From positions 705,840,885 to 705,904,884 of the forward strand of contig CM068367.1 in the NCBI GenBank assembly GCA_034769895.1: a stretch of 64,000 bases of DNA, given 5' to 3'. Positions 21,043-33,853 of this stretch are shown in pieces. This DNA is from Magicicada septendecula (lineage: Eukaryota; Arthropoda; Insecta; Hemiptera; Cicadidae). Within the stretch, counting starts at the first letter, position 1. Each line of letters begins with the position of its first letter. The notes beneath the pieces are model-generated. The model searched no databases, was not told the DNA's origin, and saw only the letters and a program-made list of their open reading frames with translations. Made by a program: the position numbers and the translations under genes.

Positions 21043-21837
21043 GGCAAACGATAACTGCCGCAAATTCAAACAGAATCAAATAATTTGTTGCATGCAGCCC
21101 TGATTTGCAGTGTACTGGCAACCTTTTGTTTTTGGTGAAGATCGGTTGAGGGAAAGGGGTAGTTTAAGGCAACGGTTTTTTTTTAGCAAGGGTAATTTTG
21201 TTTGTTTGGCAAACGATAACAGCCGCAAATTCAAACAGAATCAAATAATGTTTCGCATACGGCCCTGAATTGTAGAGTTCTCAAGATCTGTTGATTTCGG
21301 TGAAGATCGGTTAAGGGAAAGGGGTAGTTTACCTGTAACGTTTTATGTTTTAACAAGGGTATTTCCTATGGCAAACGATAACAGCCGCAAATTCAAACAG
21401 AATCAAAAGATTATTTGCATACAGCCCTAAATTCTAGAGTTTTCAAGACCTATTGTTTTTCGTGAAGATCGGTTGAGGGAAAGGGGTAGTTTACCTGCAA
21501 CGTTTTCTTAACAAGGGTATTTTCTATGGCAAACGATAACAGCCGCAAATTCAAACAGAATCAAATAATGTTTTGCATACAGCCCTGATTTGTAGAGTAC
21601 TCAAGACCTTTTGTTTTTGGTGAAGATCGGTTAAGGGGAAGGGGTAGTTTACCAGCAACGATTTTTTTATCAAGCGTATTTTATATGGCAAACGATAACA
21701 GCCGGAAATTCAAACAGAATCAAATAATTTTTTGCATACCTCCCTGAATTGTAGAGGTCTCAATGACTTTCGATTTTGGTGAAGATCGGTTAAGGGGAAG
21801 GGGTAGTTTACCTGCAACCTTTTACGTTTTAACAAGA
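21043..21837 (+). repeat. Monomer array 17 (5 monomers)
   Basis: Starts are 21043 (D1), 21208, 21370, 21528 and 21687 (T, with CATACCTCCC). D1 has AATTTGTTGC and TTTAAGGCAACGG, a short deletion of the usual TTTACCGGCAACGG. Confidence 0.94.
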
Positions 21838-22208
21838 GTAAAGTACTTGAAAATTTATTTAAACTTTTTGAAACAATGGTAATTGTTAAAAATAAAATAA
21901 TTTTGTTGCCAGGCAATAAAATTATAATTTTTTCATTTTAAAGTAATATAATATTTTTCATTTAATACAGCAATAAAAAGGCAGGTAAGACACAGCCTAT
22001 CTGGCTGAAAATGATTTTAAATATAAATCTTAGAATATGGAAGTCATGTATGGTTCTCCATACCGATATTTACTTTTTACTTCCATATTCTTTAAGGAAT
22101 GGAAGTATGGTGATGGCAAAAAAAATCGTGTTCGAGATTATTGCAGATTCTGATTCTACTACACTCAAAACATGAAAAAAGTCGTTTTCCGAAAAGTGTC
22201 TGTGTGTG

Positions 22209-22243
<35 letters not shown>

Positions 22244-22266
22244 GTGTCAGTAGAATTTTTCTCTAT
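21838..22266 (+). repeat. L cassette 9 (subtype La)
   Basis: The tract at about 22196-22249 is two CTGT units longer than in cassette 311; the rest is the same La form. Confidence 0.93.
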
Positions 22267-22908
22267 GGCAAACGATAACTGCCGCAAATTCAAACAGAAT
22301 CAAATAATTTTTTGCATGCAGCCCTGATTTGCAGAGTACTCGCGACCTATTGTTTTTGGTGAAGATCGGTTGAGGGAAAGGGGTAGTTTACCGGCAACGG
22401 TTTTTTTTTAGCAAGGGTAATTTTGTTTGTTTGGCAAACGATAACAGCCGCAAATTCAAACAGAATCAAATAATGTTTCGCATACAGCCCTGAATTGTAG
22501 AGTTCTCAAGATCTGTTGATTTCGGTGAAGATCGGTTAAGGGAAAGGGGTAGTTTACCTGTAACGTTTTATGTTTTAACAAGGGTATTTCCTATGGCAAA
22601 CGATAACAGCCGCAAATTCAAACAGAATCAAAAGATTATTTGCATACAGCCCTAAATTGTAGAGTTCTCAAGATCTATTGTTTTTGGTGAAGTTCGGTTG
22701 AGGCAAAGGGGTAGTTTACCTGCAACGTTTTTTTAACAAGGGTATTTTCTATGGCAAACGATAACAGCCGCAAATTCAAACAGAATCAAATAATGTTTTG
22801 CATACAGGCCTGATTTGTAGAGTACTCAAGACCTATTGTTTTTGGTGAATATCGGTTGAGGGAAAGGGGTAGTTTACCTGCAACGGTTTTTTTTATCAAG
22901 GGAATTTT
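22267..22908 (+). repeat. Monomer array 18 (4 monomers)
   Basis: Starts are 22267 (D1), 22433, 22595 and 22753. The last has GCATACAGGCCTG and GAATATCGG and runs into the S cassette. Confidence 0.94.
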
Positions 22909-23093
22909 ATTTCCATATTCCTTAAGGAATATAAGTATGGTGATGGCAAAAAAAATCGTGTTCGAGATTATTGCAGATTCTGATTCTACTACACTCAAAA
23001 CATGAAAAAAAGTCGTTTTCCGAAAAGTGTATGTGTGGGTGTCTGTCTGTCTGTCTGTCTATCTGTCTGTGTGTCTGTAGAATTTTTTTCTAT
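22909..23093 (+). repeat. S cassette 5
   Basis: The cassette is preceded by ATCAAGGGAATTTT. The tract at about 23027-23078 has one CTAT unit. Confidence 0.93.
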
Positions 23094-24054
23094 GGCAAAC
23101 GATAACTGCCGCAAATTCAAACAGAATCAAATAATTTTTTGCATGCAGCCCTGATTTGCAGTGTACTCGCAACCTATTGTGTTTGGTGAAGATCGGTTGA
23201 GGGAAAGGGGTAGTTTAAGGCAACGGTTTTTTTTTAGCAAGGGTAATTTTGTTTGTTTGGCAAACGATAACAGCCGCAAAGTCAAACAGAATCAAATAAT
23301 GTTTCGCATACAGCCCTGAATTGTAGAGTTCTCAAGATATGCTGATTTTGGTGAAGATCGGTTAAGGGAAAGGGGTAGTTTACCCGTAACGTTTTATGTT
23401 TTAACAAGGGTATTTCGTATGGCAAACGATAACAGCCGCAAATTCAAACAGAATCAAAAGATTATTTGCATACAGCCCTAAATTGTAGAGTTCTCAAGAC
23501 CTATTGTTTTTGGCGAAGTTCGGTTGAGGGAGAGGGGTAGTTTACCTGCAACGTTTTTTTAACAAGGGTATTTTTTATGGCAAACGATAACAGCCGCAAA
23601 TTCAAACAGAATCAAATAATGTTTTGCATACAGCCCTGATTTGTAGAGTACTCAAGACCCGTTGTTTTTGGTGAAGATCGGTTAAGGGAAAGGGGTAGTT
23701 TACCTGTAACGTTTTATGTTTTAACAAGGGTATTTCCTATGGCAAACGATAACAGCCGCAAATTCAAACAGAATCAAAAGATTATTTGCATACACCCCTA
23801 AATTGTAGAGTTCTCAAGGCCTGTTGTTTGTGGTGAAGATCGGTTGAGGGAAAGGGGTAGTTTACCTGCAACGTTTTTTTAACAAGGGTATTTTCTATGG
23901 CAAACGATAACAGCCGCAAATTCAAACAGAATCAAATAATGTTTTGCATACAGGCCTGATTTGTAGAGTACTCAAGACCTATTGTTTTTGGTGAATATCG
24001 GTTGAGGGAAAGGGGTAGTTTACCTGCAACGGTTTTTTTTATCAAGGGAATTTT
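23094..24054 (+). repeat. Monomer array 19 (6 monomers)
   Basis: Starts are 23094 (D1, with TTGTGTTTGG), 23259, 23421, 23579, 23741 and 23899. From 23259 it follows the CGCAAAGTC series seen after M cassettes. Confidence 0.94.
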
Positions 24055-24239
24055 ATTTCCATATTCCTTAAGGAATATAAGTATGGTGATGGCAAAAAAA
24101 ATCGTGTTCGAGATTATTGCAGATTCTGATTCTACTACACTCAAAACATGAAAAAAAGTCGTTTTCCGAAAAGTGTATGTGTGGGTGTCTGTCTGTGTGT
24201 CTGTCTATCTGTCTGTGTGTCTGTAGAATTTTTTTCTAT
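24055..24239 (+). repeat. S cassette 6
   Basis: The tract at about 24173-24224 has GTCTGTCTGTGTGTCTG where the preceding S cassette has pure CTGT. Confidence 0.93.
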
Positions 24240-25034
24240 GGCAAACGATAACTGCCGCAAATTCAAACAGAATCAAATAATTTTTTGCATGCAGCCCTGA
24301 TTTGCAGTGTACTCGCAACCTATTGTTTTTGGTGAAGATCGGTTGAGGGAAAGGGGTAGTTTAAGCCAACGGTTTTTTTTTAGCAAGGGTAATTTTGTTT
24401 GTTTGGCAAACGATAACAGCCGCAAAGTCAAACAGAATCAAATAATGTTTCGCATACAGCCCTGAATTGTAGAGTTCTCAAAATATGCTGATTTTGGTGA
24501 AGATCGGTTAAGGGAAAGGGGTAGTTTACCCGTAACGTTTTATGTTTTAACAAGGGTATTTCCTATGGCAAACGATAACAGCCGCAAATTCAAACAGAAT
24601 CAAAAGATTATTTGCATACAGCCCTAAATTGTAGAGTTCTCAAGACCTGTTGTTTTTGGCGAAGTTCGGTTGAGGGAGAGGGGTAGTTTACCTGCAACGT
24701 TTTTTTAACAAGGGTATTTTTTATGGCAAACGATAACAGCCGCAAATTCAAACAGAATCAAATAATGTTTTGCATACAGCCCTGATTTGTAGAGTACTCA
24801 AGACCTATTGTTTTTGGTGAAGATCGGTTAAGGGGAAGGGGTAGTTTACCAGCAACGATTTTTTTATCAAGCGTATTTTATATGGCAAACGATAACAGCC
24901 GGAAATTCAAACAGAATCAAATAATTTTTTGCATACGTCCCTGAATTGTAGAGGTCTCAATGACTTTCGATTTTGGTGAACATCGGTTAAGGGGAAGGGG
25001 TAGTTTACCTGCAACCTTTTACGTTTTAACAAGA
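24240..25034 (+). repeat. Monomer array 20 (5 monomers)
   Basis: Starts are 24240 (D1, with TTTAAGCCAACGG), 24405, 24567, 24725 and 24884 (T). The switch from 11.58-kb copy 1 to copy 2 falls inside the 24725 monomer. Confidence 0.94.
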
Positions 25035-25455
25035 GTAAAGTACTTGAAAATTTATTTAAACTTTTTGAAACAATGGTAATTGTTAAAAATAAAATAATTT
25101 TGTTGCCAGGCAATAAAATTATAATTTTTTCATTTTAAAGTAATATAATATTTTTCATTTAATACAGCAATAAAAAGGCAGGTAAGACACAGCCTATCTG
25201 GCTGAAAATGATTTTAAATATAAATCTTAGAATATGGAAGTCATGTATGGTTCTCCATACCGATATTTACTTTTTACTTCCATATTCTTTAAGGAATGGA
25301 AGTATGGTGATGGCAAAAAAAATCGTGTTCGAGATTATTGCAGATTCTGATTCTACTACACTCAAAACATGAAAAAAGTCGTTTTCCGAAAAGTGTCTGT
25401 GTGTGTGTCTGTCTGTCTGTCTGTCTGTCTGTGTGTCAGTAGAATTTTTCTCTAT
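25035..25455 (+). repeat. L cassette 10 (subtype La)
   Basis: First cassette of 11.58-kb copy 2. The tract lies at about 25395-25438 and equals that of cassette 13458 in length. Confidence 0.93.
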
Positions 25456-26255
25456 GGCAAACGATAACTGCCGCAAATTCAAACAGAATCAAATAATTTT
25501 TTGCATGCAGACCTGATTTGCAGAGTACTCGCGACCTATTGTTTTTGGTGAAGATCGGTTGAGGGAAAGGGGTAGTTTACCGGCAACGGTTTTTTTTTAG
25601 CAAGGGTAATTTTGTTTGTTTGGCAAACGATAACAGCCGCAAATTCAAACAGAAGCAAATAATGTTTCGCATACAGCCCTGAATTGTAGAGTTCTCAAGA
25701 TCTGTTGATTTCGGTGAAGATCGGTTAAGGGAAAGGGGTAGTTTACCTGTAACGTTTTATGTTTTAACAAGGGTATTTCCTATGGCAAACGATAACAGCC
25801 GCAAATTCAAACAGAATCAAAAGATTATTTGCATACAGCCCTAAATTGTAGAGTTCTCAAGACCTATTGTTTTTGGTGAAGTTCGGTTGAGGGAAAGGGG
25901 TAGTTTACCTGCAACGTTTTTTTAACAAGGGTATTTTCTATGGCAAACGATAACAGCCGCAAATTCAAACAGAATCAAATAATGTTTTGCATACAGCCCT
26001 GATTTGTAGAGTACTCAAGACCTGTTGTATTTGGTGAAGATCGGTTGAGGGAAAGGGGTAGTTTACCTGCAACGTTTTTTTAACAAGGGTATTTTCTTTG
26101 GCAAACGATAACAGCCGCACATTCAAACAGAATCAAATAATGTTTTGCATACAGCCCTGATTTGTAGAGTACTCAAGACCTATTGTTTTTGGTGAATATC
26201 GGTTGAGGGAAAGGGGTAGTTTACCTGCAACGGTTTTTTTTATCAATAGAATTTT
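25456..26255 (+). repeat. Monomer array 21 (5 monomers)
   Basis: Starts are 25456 (D1), 25622, 25784, 25942 and 26100. Confidence 0.94.
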
Positions 26256-26440
26256 ACTTCCATATTCCTTAAGGAATATAAGTATGGTGATGGCAAAAAA
26301 AATCGAGTTCGAGATTATTGCAGATTCTGATTCTACTACACTCAAAACATGAAAAAAAGGCGTTTTCCGAAAAGTGTCTGTGTGTGTGTCTGTCTGTCTA
26401 TCTGTCTATCTGTCTGTGTGTCTGTAAAATTTTTTTCTAT
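26256..26440 (+). repeat. S cassette 7
   Basis: The palindrome is intact and the tract lies at about 26375-26425. Its AAAAAAAGGCG mark groups it with cassettes 1532, 6475 and 14679. Confidence 0.93.
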
Positions 26441-27413
26441 GGCAAACGTTAACTGCCGCAAATTCAAACAGAATCAAATAATTTTTTGCATGCAGCCCTG
26501 ATTTGCAGTGTACTCGCAACTTGTTTTTTTTGGTGAAGATCGGTTGAGGGAAAGGGGTAGTTTACCGGCAACGGTTTTTTTTTAGCAAGGGTAATTTTGA
26601 TTGTTTGGCAAACGATAACAGCCGCAAATTCAAACAGAATCAAATAATGTTTCGCATACAGCCCTGAATTGTAGAGTTCTCAAGATCTGTTGATTTCAGT
26701 GAAGATCGGTTAAGGGAAAGGGGTAGTTTACCTGTAACGTTTTATGTTTTAACAAGGGTATTTCCTATGGCAAACGATAACAGCCGCAAATTCAAACAGA
26801 ATCAAAAGATTATTTGCATACTGCCCTAAATTGTAGAGTTCTCAAGACCTATTGTTTTTGGTGAAGTTCGGTTGAGGGAAAGGGGTAGTTTACCTGTAAC
26901 GTTTTATGTTTTAACAAGGGTATTTCCTATGGCAAACGATAACAGCCGCAAATTCAAACAGAATCAAAAGATTATTTGCATACACCCCTAAATTGTAGAG
27001 TTCTCAAGGCCTATTGTTTGTGGTGAAGATCGGTTAAGGGAAAGGGGTAGTTTACCTGCAACGTTTTTTTAACAAGGGTATTTTCTATGGCAAACGATAA
27101 CAGCCGCAAATTCAAACAGAATCAAATAATGTTTTGCATACAGCCTTGATTTCTAGAGTACTCAAGACCTATTGTTTTTGGTGAAGATCGGTTAAGGGAA
27201 AGGGGTAGTTTACCAGTAACGTTTTATGTTTTAACAAGGGTATTTCCTATGGCAAACGATAACAGCCGCAAATTCAAACTGAATCAAAAGATTATTTGCA
27301 TGCAGCCCTAAATTGAAGAGTTCTCAAGACCTATTGTTTTTGGTGAAGATCGGTTGAGGGAAAGGGGTAGTTTACCAGCAACGGTTTTTTTTTTAGCAAG
27401 GGTAATTTCTATT
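26441..27413 (+). repeat. Monomer array 22 (6 monomers)
   Basis: Starts are 26441 (D1, AACGTTAACTGCC), 26607, 26769, 26931, 27089 and 27251. The last has GCATGCAGCCC, otherwise a D1 mark; this is shared with the copy at 15674. Confidence 0.94.
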
Positions 27414-27560
27414 ACTCCATACCGATTTTACTTCCATATTCCTTAAGTAATGGAAGTATGGTGATGGCAAAAAAAATCGTGTTCGAGATTATTGCAGATT
27501 CTGATTCTACTACACTCAAAACATGAAAAAAAGTCGTTTTCCGGAAAGTCTCTGTGTGTG

Positions 27561-27607
<47 letters not shown>

Positions 27608-27646
27608 GTGTCTGTCTGTCTGTCTGTCTGTAGATTTTTTTTCTAT
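27414..27646 (+). repeat. P cassette 4
   Basis: The tract at about 27549-27632 is one CTGT unit longer than in the first P cassette, the longest in the window. Confidence 0.92.
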
Positions 27647-28441
27647 GGCAAACGATAACTGCCGCAAATTCAAACAGAATCAAATAATTTTTTGCATGCA
27701 GCCCTGATTTGCAGAGTACTCGCTACCTTTTGTTTTTGGTGAAGATCGGTTGAGGTAAAGGGGTAGTTTACCTGCAACGGTTTTTTTTTAGCAAGGGTAA
27801 TTTTGTTTGTTTGGCAAACGATAACAGCCGCAAATTCAAACAGAATCAAATAATGTTTCGCATACAGCCCTTAATTGTAGAGTTCTCAAGATCTGTTGAT
27901 TTTGGTGAAGATCGGTTAAGGGAAAGGGGTAGTTTACCTGTAACGTTTTATGTTTTAACAAGGGTATTTCCTATGGCAAACGATAACTGCCGCAAATTCA
28001 AACAGAATCAAAAGATTATTTGCATACAGCCCTAAATTGTAGAGTTCTCAAGACCTTTTGTTTTTGGTGAAGATCGGTTGAGGGAAAGGGGTAGTTTACC
28101 AGCAACGTTTTTTTAACAAGGGTATTTGCTATGGCAAACGATAACAGCCGCAAATTCAAACAGAATCAAATAATGTTTTGCATACAGCCCTGATTTGTAG
28201 AGTACTCAAGACCTGTTGTTTTTGGTGAAGATCGGTTAAGGGGAAGGGGTAGTTTACCAGCAACGTTTTTTTATCAAGCGTATTTTCTATGGCAAACGAT
28301 AACAGCCGCAAATTCAAACAGAATCAAATAATTTTTTGCATACGTCCCTGAATTGCAGAGGTGTCAACGACTTTCGATTTTGGTGAAGATCGGTTAAGGG
28401 AAAGGGGTAGTTTACCTGCAACCTTTTACGTTTTAACAAGA
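27647..28441 (+). repeat. Monomer array 23 (5 monomers)
   Basis: Starts are 27647 (D1), 27813, 27975, 28133 and 28291 (T). CCCTTAATTG in the second monomer removes the in-frame TGA and joins two monomers into one 74-codon frame. Confidence 0.94.
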
Positions 28442-28722
28442 GTAAAGAACTTGAAAATTTATTTAAACTTTTTGAAACAATGGTAATTGTTAAAAATAAA
28501 ATAATTTTGTTGCCAGGCAATAAAATTATAATTTTTTACTTCCATATTCCTTAAGGAATGGAAGTATGGTGATGGCAAAAAAAATCGAGTTCGAGATTAT
28601 TGCAGATTCTGATTCTACTACACTCAAAACATGAAAAAAAGTCGTTTTCCGAAAAGTGTCTGTGTGTGTGTCTGTCTGTCTGTCTGTGTGTCTGTCTGTC
28701 TGTCTGTAGATTTTTTTTCTAT
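28442..28722 (+). repeat. M cassette 3
   Basis: It has the identical T-run deletion junction. The tract lies at about 28656-28707. Confidence 0.93.
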
Positions 28723-29837
28723 GGCAAACGATAACTGCCGCAAATTCAAACAGAAACAAATAATTTTTTGCATACAGCCCTGATTTGCAGAGTACTCGCG
28801 ACCTATTGTTTTTGGTGAAGATCGGTTGAGGGAAAGTGGTAGTTTACCTGCAACGGTTTTTTTTTAGCAAGGGTAATTTTGTTTCTTTGGCAAACGATAA
28901 CAGCCGCAAAGTCAAACAGAATCAAATAATGTTTCGCATACAGCCCTGAATTGTAGAGTTCTCAAGATATGGTGATTTTGGTGAAGATCGGTTAAGGGAA
29001 AGGGGTAGTTTACCCGTAACGTTTTATGTTTTAACAAGGGTATTTCCTATGGCAAACGATAACAGCCGCAAATTCAAACAGAATCAAAAGATTATTTGCA
29101 TACAGCCCTAAATTGTAGAGTTCTCGAGACCTGTTGTTTTTGGCGAAGTTCGGTTGAGGGAGAGGGGTAGTTTACCTGCAACGTTTTTTTAACAAGGGTA
29201 TTTTTTATGGCAAACGATAACAGCCGCAAATTCAAACAGAATCAAATAATGTTTTGCATACAGCCCTGATTTGTAGAGTACTCAAGATCCGTTGTTTTTG
29301 GTGAAGATCGGTTAAGGGAAAGGGGTAGTTTACCTGTAACGTTTTATGTTTTAACAAGGGTATTTCCTATGGCAAACGATAACAGCCGCAAATTCAAACA
29401 GAATCAAAAGATTATTTGCATACACCCCTAAATTGTAGAGTTCTCAAGGCCTGTTGTTTGTGGTGAAGATCGGTTGAGGGAAAGGGGTAGTTTACCTGCA
29501 ACGTTTTTTTAACAAGGGTATTTTCTATGGCAAACGATAACAGCCGCAAATTCAAACAGAATCAAATAATGTTTTGCATACAGCCTTGATTTGTAGAGTA
29601 CTCAAGACCTATTGTTTTTGGTGAAGATCGGTTAAGGAAAAGGGGTAGTTTACCTGCAACGTTTTTTTATCAAGCGTATTTTCTATGGCAAACGATAACA
29701 GCCTCAAATGCAAACAGAATCAAATAATGTTTTGCATACGTCCCTGAATTGTAGAGGTCTCAATGACTTTCGATTTTGGTGAAGATCGGTTAAGGGGAAG
29801 GGGTAGTTTACCTGCAACCTTTTACGTTTTAACAAGA
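28723..29837 (+). repeat. Monomer array 24 (7 monomers)
   Basis: Starts are 28723 (D1), 28889, 29051, 29209, 29371, 29529 and 29687 (T). Single changes from copy 1 include ATATGGTGATT and AGATCCGTTG. Confidence 0.94.
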
Positions 29838-30263
29838 GTAAAGTACTTGAAAATTTATTTAAACTTTTTGAAACAATGGTAATTGTTAAAAATAAAATAA
29901 TTTTGTTGCCAGGCAATAAAATTATAATTTTTTCATTTTAAAGTAATATAATATTTTTCATTTAATACAGCAATAAAAAGGCAGGTAAGACACAGCCTGT
30001 CTGGCTGAAAATGATTTTAAATATAAATCTTAGAATATGGAAGTCATGTATGGTTCTCCATACCGATATTTACTTTTTACTTCCATATTCTTTAAGGAAT
30101 GGAAGTATGGTGATGGCAAAAAAAATCGTGTTCGAGATTATTGCAGATTCTGATTCTACTACACTCAAAACATGAAAAAAAGTCGTTTTCCGAAAAGTGT
30201 CTGTGTGTGTGTCTGTCTGTCTGTGTGTGTCTCTGTCTGTGTGTCTGTAGATTTTTTTTCTAT
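29838..30263 (+). repeat. L cassette 11 (subtype Lc)
   Basis: The tract at about 30197-30248 is longer by one CTGT unit than in the copy at 18256. Confidence 0.93.
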
Positions 30264-31379
30264 GGCAGACGATATCTGCCGCAAATTCAAACAGAATCAA
30301 ATAATTTTTTGCATGCAGGCGTGATTTGCAGAGTACTCGCGACCTATTGTTTTTGGTGAAGATCGGTTGAGGGAAAGGGGTAGTTTACCGGCAACGGTTT
30401 TTTTTTAGCAAGGGTAATTTTGTTTGTTTGGCAAACGATAACAGCCGCAAATTCAAACAGAATCAAATAATGTTTCGCATACAGCCCTGAATTGTAGAGT
30501 TCTCAAGATCTGTTGATTTCGGTGAAGATCGGTTAAGGGAAAGGGGTAGTTTACCAGTAACGTTTTATGTTTTAACAAGGGTATTTCCTATGGCAAACGA
30601 TAACAGCCGCAAATTCAAACAGAATCAAAAGATTATTTGCATACAGCACTAAATTGTAGAGTTCTCAAGACCTATTGTTTTTGGTGGTGTTCGGTTGAGG
30701 GAAAGGGGAAGTTTACCTGCAACGTTTTTTTAACAAGGGTATTTTCTATGGCAAACGATAACAGCCGCAAATTCAAACAGAATCAAATAATGTTTTGCAT
30801 ACAGCCCTGATTTGTAGAGTACTCAAGACCTATTGTTTTTGGTGAAGATCGGTTAAGGGAAAGGGGTAGTTTACCGGTAACGTTTTATGTTTTAACAAGG
30901 GTATTTCCTATGGCAAACGATAACAGCCGCAAATTCAAACAGAATCAAAAGATTATTTGCATACACCCCTAAATTGTAGGGTTCTCAAGACATGTTGTTT
31001 TTGGTGAAGATCGGTTGAGGGAAAGGGGTAGTTTACCTGCAACGTTTTTTTAACAAGGGTATTTTCTATGGCAAACGATAACAGCCGCAAATTCAAACAG
31101 AATCAAATAATGATTTGCATACAGCCCTGATTTGTAGAGTACTCAAGACCTATTGTTTTTGGTGAAGATCGGTTAAGGGGAAGGGGTAGTTTACCAGCAA
31201 CGATTTTTTTATCAAGCGTATTTTATATGGCAAACGATAACAGCCGCAAATTCAAACAGAATCAAATAATTTTTTGCATACGTCCCTGAATTGTAGAGGT
31301 CTCAATGACTTTCGATTTTGGTGAAGATCGGTTAAGGGGAAGGGGTAGTTTACCTGCAACCTTTTACGTTTTAACAAGA
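30264..31379 (+). repeat. Monomer array 25 (7 monomers)
   Basis: Starts are 30264 (D1), 30430, 30592, 30750, 30912, 31070 and 31229 (T, with the normal TATATGGC). Confidence 0.94.
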
Positions 31380-31801
31380 GTAAAGTACTTGAAAATTTAT
31401 TTAAACTTTTTGAAACAATGGTAATTGTTAAAAATAAAATAATTTTGTTGCCAGGCAATAAAATTATAATTTTTTCATTTTAAAGTAATATAATATTTTT
31501 CATTTAATACAGCAATAAAAAGGCAGGTAAGACACAGCCTGTCTGGCTGAAAATGATTTTAAATATAAATCTTAGAATATGGAAGTCATGAATGGTTCTC
31601 CATACCGATATTTACTTTTTACTTCCATATTCTTTAAGGAATGGAAGTATGGTGATGGCAAAAAAAATCGTGTTCGAGATTATTGCAGATTCTGTTTCTA
31701 CTACACTCAAAACATGAAAAAAAGTCGTTTTCCGAAAAGTGTCTGTGTGTGTGTCTGTCTGTCTGTGTGTCTGTCTGTGTGTCAGTAGAATTTTTTTTTT
31801 T
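31380..31801 (+). repeat. L cassette 12 (subtype Lb)
   Basis: The tract lies at about 31739-31784, with the T-run end fused to GGCAAACG. Confidence 0.93.
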
Positions 31802-32444
31802 GGCAAACGATAACTGCCGCAAATTCAAACAGAATCAAATAATTTTTTGCATGCAGCCCTGATTTGCAGAGTACTCGCAACCTATTGTTTTTGGTGAAGA
31901 TCGGTTGAGGGAAAGGGGTAGTTTACCGGCAACGGTTTTTTTTTAGCAAGGGTAATTTTGTTTGTTTGGCAAACGATAACAGCCGCAAATTCAAACAGAA
32001 TGAAATAATGTTTCGCATACAGCCCTGAATTGCAGAGTTCTCAATATCTGTTGATTTCGGTGAAGATCGGTTAAGGGAAAGGGGTAGTTTACCAGTAACG
32101 TATTATGTTTTAACAAGGGTATTTCCTATGGCAAACGATAACAGCCGCAAATTCAAACAGAATCAAAAGATTATTTGCATACAACCCTAAATTGTAGAGT
32201 TCTCAAGATCTATTGTTTTTGGTGAAGTTCGGTTGAGGCAAAGGGGTAGTTTACCTGCAACGTTTTTTTAACAAGGGTATTTTCTATGGCAATCGATAAC
32301 AGCCGCAAATTCAAAGAGAATCAAATAATGTTTTGCATACAGGCCTGATTTGTAGAGTACTCAAGACCTGTTGTATTTGGTGAAGATCGGTTGAGGGAAA
32401 GGGGTAGTTTACCTGCAACGGTTTTTTTTTGTCAAGGGAATTTT
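31802..32444 (+). repeat. Monomer array 26 (4 monomers)
   Basis: Starts are 31802 (D1), 31968, 32130 and 32288. The last keeps the GGCAATCG change of copy 1 and has one extra T before GTCAAGGG. Confidence 0.94.
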
Positions 32445-32575
32445 ATTTCCATATTCCTTAAGGAATATAAGTATGGTGATGGCAAAAAAAATCGTGTTCG
32501 AGATTATTGCAGATTCTGATTCTACTACACTCAAAACATGAAAAAAAGTCGTTTTCCGAAAAGTGTATGTGTGGG

Positions 32576-32606
<31 letters not shown>

Positions 32607-32629
32607 GTGTCTGTAGAATTTTTTTATAT
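32445..32629 (+). repeat. S cassette 8
   Basis: The tract lies at about 32563-32614. The end reads TTTTTATATGG instead of TTTTTCTATGG. Confidence 0.93.
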
Positions 32630-33424
32630 GGCAAACGATAACTGCCGCAAATTCAAACAGAATCAAATAATTTGTTGCATGCAGCCCTGATTTGCAGTGT
32701 ACTGGCAACCTTTTGTTTTTGGTGAAGATCGGTTGAGGGAAAGGGGTAGTTTAAGGCAACGGTTTTTTTTTAGCAAGGGTAATTTTGTTTGTTTGGCAAA
32801 CGATAACAGCCGCAAATTCAAACAGAATCAAATAATGTTTCGCATACGGCCCTGAATTGTAGAGTTCTCAAGATCTGTTGATTTCGGTGAAGATCGGTTA
32901 AGGGAAAGGGGTAGTTTACCTGTAACGTTTTATGTTTTAACAAGGGTATTTCCTATGGCAAACGATAACAGCCGCAAATTCAAACAGAATCAAAAGATTA
33001 TTTGCATACAGCCCTAAATTCTAGAGTTTTCAAGACCTATTGTTTTTCGTGAAGATCGGTTGAGGGAAAGGGGTAGTTTACCTGCAACGTTTTCTTAACA
33101 AGGGTATTTTCTATGGCAAACGATAACAGCCGCAAATTCAAACAGAATCAAATAATGTTTTGCATACAGCCCTGATTTGTAGAGTACTCAAGACCTTTTG
33201 TTTTTGGTGAAGATCGGTTAAGGGGAAGGGGTAGTTTACCAGCAACGATTTTTTTATCAAGCGTATTTTATATGGCAAACGATAACAGCCGGAAATTCAA
33301 ACAGAATCAAATAATTTTTTGCATACCTCCCTGAATTGTAGAGGTCTCAATGACTTTCGATTTTGGTGAAGATCGGTTAAGGGGAAGGGGTAGTTTACCT
33401 GCAACCTTTTACGTTTTAACAAGA
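32630..33424 (+). repeat. Monomer array 27 (5 monomers)
   Basis: Starts are 32630 (D1), 32795, 32957, 33115 and 33274 (T, CATACCTCCC). The third monomer has TTTTTCGTGAAG, shared with 21370 and 42095. Confidence 0.94.
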
Positions 33425-33853
33425 GTAAAGTACTTGAAAATTTATTTAAACTTTTTGAAACAATGGTAATTGTTAAAAATAAAATAATTTTGTTGCCAGG
33501 CAATAAAATTATAATTTTTTCATTTTAAAGTAATATAATATTTTTCATTTAATACAGCAATAAAAAGGCAGGTAAGACACAGCCTATCTGGCTGAAAATG
33601 ATTTTAAATATAAATCTTAGAATATGGAAGTCATGTATGGTTCTCCATACCGATATTTACTTTTTACTTCCATATTCTTTAAGGAATGGAAGTATGGTGA
33701 TGGCAAAAAAAATCGTGTTCGAGATTATTGCAGATTCTGATTCTACTACACTCAAAACATGAAAAAAGTCGTTTTCCGAAAAGTGTCTGTGTGTGTGTCT
33801 ATCTGTCTGTCTGTCTGTCTGTCTGTCTGTGTGTCAGTAGAATTTTTCTCTAT
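33425..33853 (+). repeat. L cassette 13 (subtype La)
   Basis: The tract at about 33783-33836 has gained a CTAT unit absent from the copy at 21838. Confidence 0.93.

Larger units (their letters stand above)
13220..24800 (+). repeat. 11.58-kb higher-order unit, copy 1
   Basis: This block holds ten cassettes in the order La-S-P-M-Lc-Lb-S-La-S-S. The same order and nearly the same sequence recur 11,577 bp downstream at its left end and 11,587 bp at its right end; the drift comes from microsatellite and homopolymer indels. The boundary with copy 2 lies inside the monomer starting at 24725. Confidence 0.93.

Noticed and set aside
20735-21121. 128-codon minus-strand frame
   Set aside because: It crosses an S cassette and two monomers. 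The copy at 32409 is a different length owing to one extra T, as expected for non-coding DNA.
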